From positions 15,199,368 through 15,263,367 of the forward strand of contig CM040453.1 in the NCBI GenBank assembly GCA_022749755.1: a stretch of DNA of 64,000 nt, written 5' to 3'. The notes under the pieces were generated by a model. The model was given only the letters and a program-made list of their open reading frames with translations. It had not been told where the DNA came from and searched no databases. Every line of letters starts with the position of its first letter. The first letter of the stretch is position 1. The stretch comes from Azadirachta indica. Taxonomy: Eukaryota; Streptophyta; Magnoliopsida; Sapindales; Meliaceae. Positions 62,089 to 64,000 of the stretch are shown here, piece by piece. The position numbers were made by a program, and so were the translations under genes.

Positions 62089-63494
62089 GTGGAATTTAAA
62101 AATATAAATAATTAATCACTAACAAGTAATATATAATAAGTAAAATATTGTCCAATGAGAATTGATTGTTTACTAAGTATCAAAATTAGTTTAACTCTAA
62201 TTTTGTTTGAACTTAAAAACAAAAAGGTGTATTGCAAAAATGTAAATTAATCTAAGTAAAATAAAATTAAACTAAGAATGAAAGCAAATTAAAACAAAGA
62301 AAACTTTAGATAATTAAAGCTCTAGGACTTCCGATTTCATCATAACTAATCTGTATTGATTCTCGATCTTTGCTAATCAGGTTGCTTTTTTACGATTGAT
62401 ATTTGAGAATCCCTAATTTTTTTACTAGCCTCACCTAAGGTCTGGCAAAAATACTCTTGATAGTTAATCCACTATATTCCTATGAGAATAAAAACTACTA
62501 AGAATTCATTAACTTTCGTGAATCTCATTTAACGACTATACAAATCATGAAAGTATATTCCTCTCTCTCTTATAATCTATGGTATTTAACACAATGAATT
62601 AGATATAAATTTTCTTTCGGTTTCATTATGACTTTTAAATCAACTATATAACGGTCAATTATTTAGAAGCATTAAGCACAATAAAGAATGCTCAATCATA
62701 AACAAAAGTAAAAGATTAATTAACTAAGAAAAGTATGAATCAAAGTTTCACGATCAGGCTACATCCTAGTCTTAGAAAAAGAGAAATTAGTTCATGATAA
62801 ATATAAAGTAAACAATGAACATAATCTTAGACATTAAAGAGAAAAGAAAAGAATGAACTAGTAATAGGGATGATTGGATCTTCAAATCTTCTTCTTCTCC
62901 GCACTAGTGTCTTCCAACCTAATTTAACCTTAACATTATATATTTATATGCTAGTTTAAAAAGGACAATCTGGTAACTTTTACTCTTCTAAAATTAGGAA
63001 AATCATGAATGGATGCCATCTCCTTCATCTGCAGAGCCACAGCCTAAAGCCCTAATTCAAAGCATCCCACAAAGTTGTAGCCTTATTAAGTCCCATTGTC
63101 TTGGCCTTCACGTTTATTCCGCAGAGCCGCGGCCTTAAATTCCATGATTGCAGCCTTGAGTTTTTATCTGTCATGCCTATTTTCAGCACCACAACCTCAA
63201 CTTTTATGGCCTAGCCTTAAGTTTCTAGAATTATGTTGTTCTTAGAAAAAATCAGCGCCACGGCCTCAACTTCTATGGCCATGGTCTTGAGCTGCTATTT
63301 CTTCATTGCACAATTCTCTTTATTTTTCTTCACAGTTTTTCGACATCAACTTAAAAGATTTGTCAATTATTTTCTCTACAAAATAAATACAAAACACAAA
63401 TAAAAACTAATAAAATATCCTCAAATTATCAAAATATTACATATAAAAGTATTCAATTTATGAATATAAAACTCGCTTATTAATTTCTACTAAT
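62089..63494. other. Unclassified 1.4-kb insertion in the duplicated neprosin flank
   Basis: This sequence is absent from the first copy of the flank. The surrounding bases TTTCTG (left) and TTTCTA (right) could be a weak target duplication. It has no transposase-like frame. A region at about 63030-63290 is richer in G and C, with recurring CAGAGCC(A/G)C(A/G)GCCT and CCACGGCCTCAACTTCTATGG-like phrases. It is probably a non-autonomous transposon or LTR fragment, but the family is not recognised. Confidence 0.45.
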
Positions 63495-63707
63495 CTTACA
63501 TTTTTGCTTTTTCTTAAATTAGTGTGAGGAAGAAATGTGTATTGTTGATTAAATAAGACAAAATGGGTAGCATAGGCATAAACAGACATGGAAATAGCCT
63601 CACTTTGAATAGCCATACATCACTTGTATGGCAATTTTAATGTAATTGTAGCATAGTTTACTAGTTCCTTCTTCATCCCTTTTAATTAATTTAAGAAAGG
63701 TTTAGGA

Positions 63708-63713
<6 letters not shown>

Positions 63714-63740
<27 letters not shown>
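63714..63740 (+). repeat. (AT)n microsatellite
   Basis: About 13 AT units inside the duplicated flank; they are not present at the matching place (about 40365) of the first copy. An (AC)n run follows near 63780-63795. Confidence 0.85.
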
Positions 63741-63742
<2 letters not shown>

Positions 63743-64000
63743 TGAGAAGAGTTTAGAAATGCAAAAATATTTTGCAAAAACACACACACACACATATATA
63801 TTATATATTAAGAGGTATTATGATTTGCGGCTTTTGATATTTTTTAAAATACAAAATTTTAAGTAATGCAAAACTACACTATTTCACATAAATTACTGTG
63901 TACTATTATTGTTCCAAGCGCTATTTATTTGAAGTTGTAAAAAAATACCAATTTTGTTGGGTCGAGATCGATGTTACGGGAGGCTCAAAGTCAAACCTCG

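Larger units (their letters stand above)
61839..64000 (+). repeat. Degenerate second copy of neprosin intron 5 and 3' flank
   Basis: 61839-61998 matches 38452-38607 (TTCAAATGACCATG, GTTACCCACCAAT, TCATCATATATGCCATAATTA). From 61993 it matches 40044 onward (TACTCAAATTTATAATTAAT, AATATTGTGCTATTTCCA). After an insertion at about 62089-63494 the match resumes (TTAGTGTGAGGAAGAAAT, ATAAACAGACATGGAAATAG, TCACTTGTATG) and continues to the window end (GATCGATGTTAC). Coding exons 6-7 are absent from this copy. Confidence 0.85.

Overview
The window is nuclear DNA from a flowering plant, almost certainly a eudicot and probably a rosid. The evidence is: intron-rich genes with short, U-rich, GT-AG introns; a plant-type GCN1/ILITYHIA gene; a neprosin-domain gene; S-domain receptor, NAC and TIR-NBS-LRR genes; a chromovirus-type Ty3/gypsy element; and very AT-rich intergenic DNA. 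The species cannot be fixed from the sequence alone. There is no bacterial operon, CRISPR array or phage signal.

Layout. (1) 1-24925, plus strand: nearly all of the GCN1 homologue ILITYHIA. 59 exons can be placed by splice sites and by continuity of the HEAT-repeat protein. Their summed length keeps one reading frame from 272 to the stop at 24925 (about 2,589 residues); only the extreme 5' end lies outside the window. (2) 24926-34500: an intergenic desert holding two nested Mutator-like (MULE) non-autonomous elements (26185-30301, with an inner one at 27811-29908), two MITE-like candidates and microsatellites. (3) 35029-40039, plus: a seven-exon neprosin (DUF239) secreted glutamic-peptidase-like gene, with a 16-bp palindromic G-box upstream. 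(4) 41210-42970, plus: an S-domain (G-type lectin) receptor gene that stops before its transmembrane and kinase parts. (5) 44096-45990, plus: a NAC-domain protein with an internally duplicated C-terminal region and a probable 104-nt intron.

(6) 46260-56463 is a graveyard of immune-receptor genes: a CC-NBS-LRR tail (plus strand), a COA3-like fragment joined to the tail of a TIR-NBS-LRR pseudogene (minus), and the TIR exon of a TNL about 6 kb away (minus). Between the two TNL pieces lies a decayed, 5'-truncated Ty3/gypsy element with its 3' LTR (about 49849-56160). The TNL NB-ARC and the 5' part of the retroelement are both missing, as one contiguous deletion after insertion would leave them. 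(7) 56464-64000: AT-rich DNA with a MULE-type element bearing a perfect 9-bp target duplication (58109-59244), a complete solo LTR with a 5-bp target duplication (59397-61766), and a degenerate second copy of the neprosin intron 5 and 3' flank (from about 61839 to beyond the window end). In that copy all coding exons have been lost at a TAATTA microhomology.

Two or three genes look functional (GCN1, neprosin, NAC). The S-domain gene may encode a secreted lectin or be a pseudogene. No new multi-gene system could be supported. The most informative structures are the nested MULEs, the TNL/retroelement rearrangement, the neprosin-flank duplication and the repeated NAC tail. Splice sites and families were assigned by eye and from remembered family features; no database search was run.
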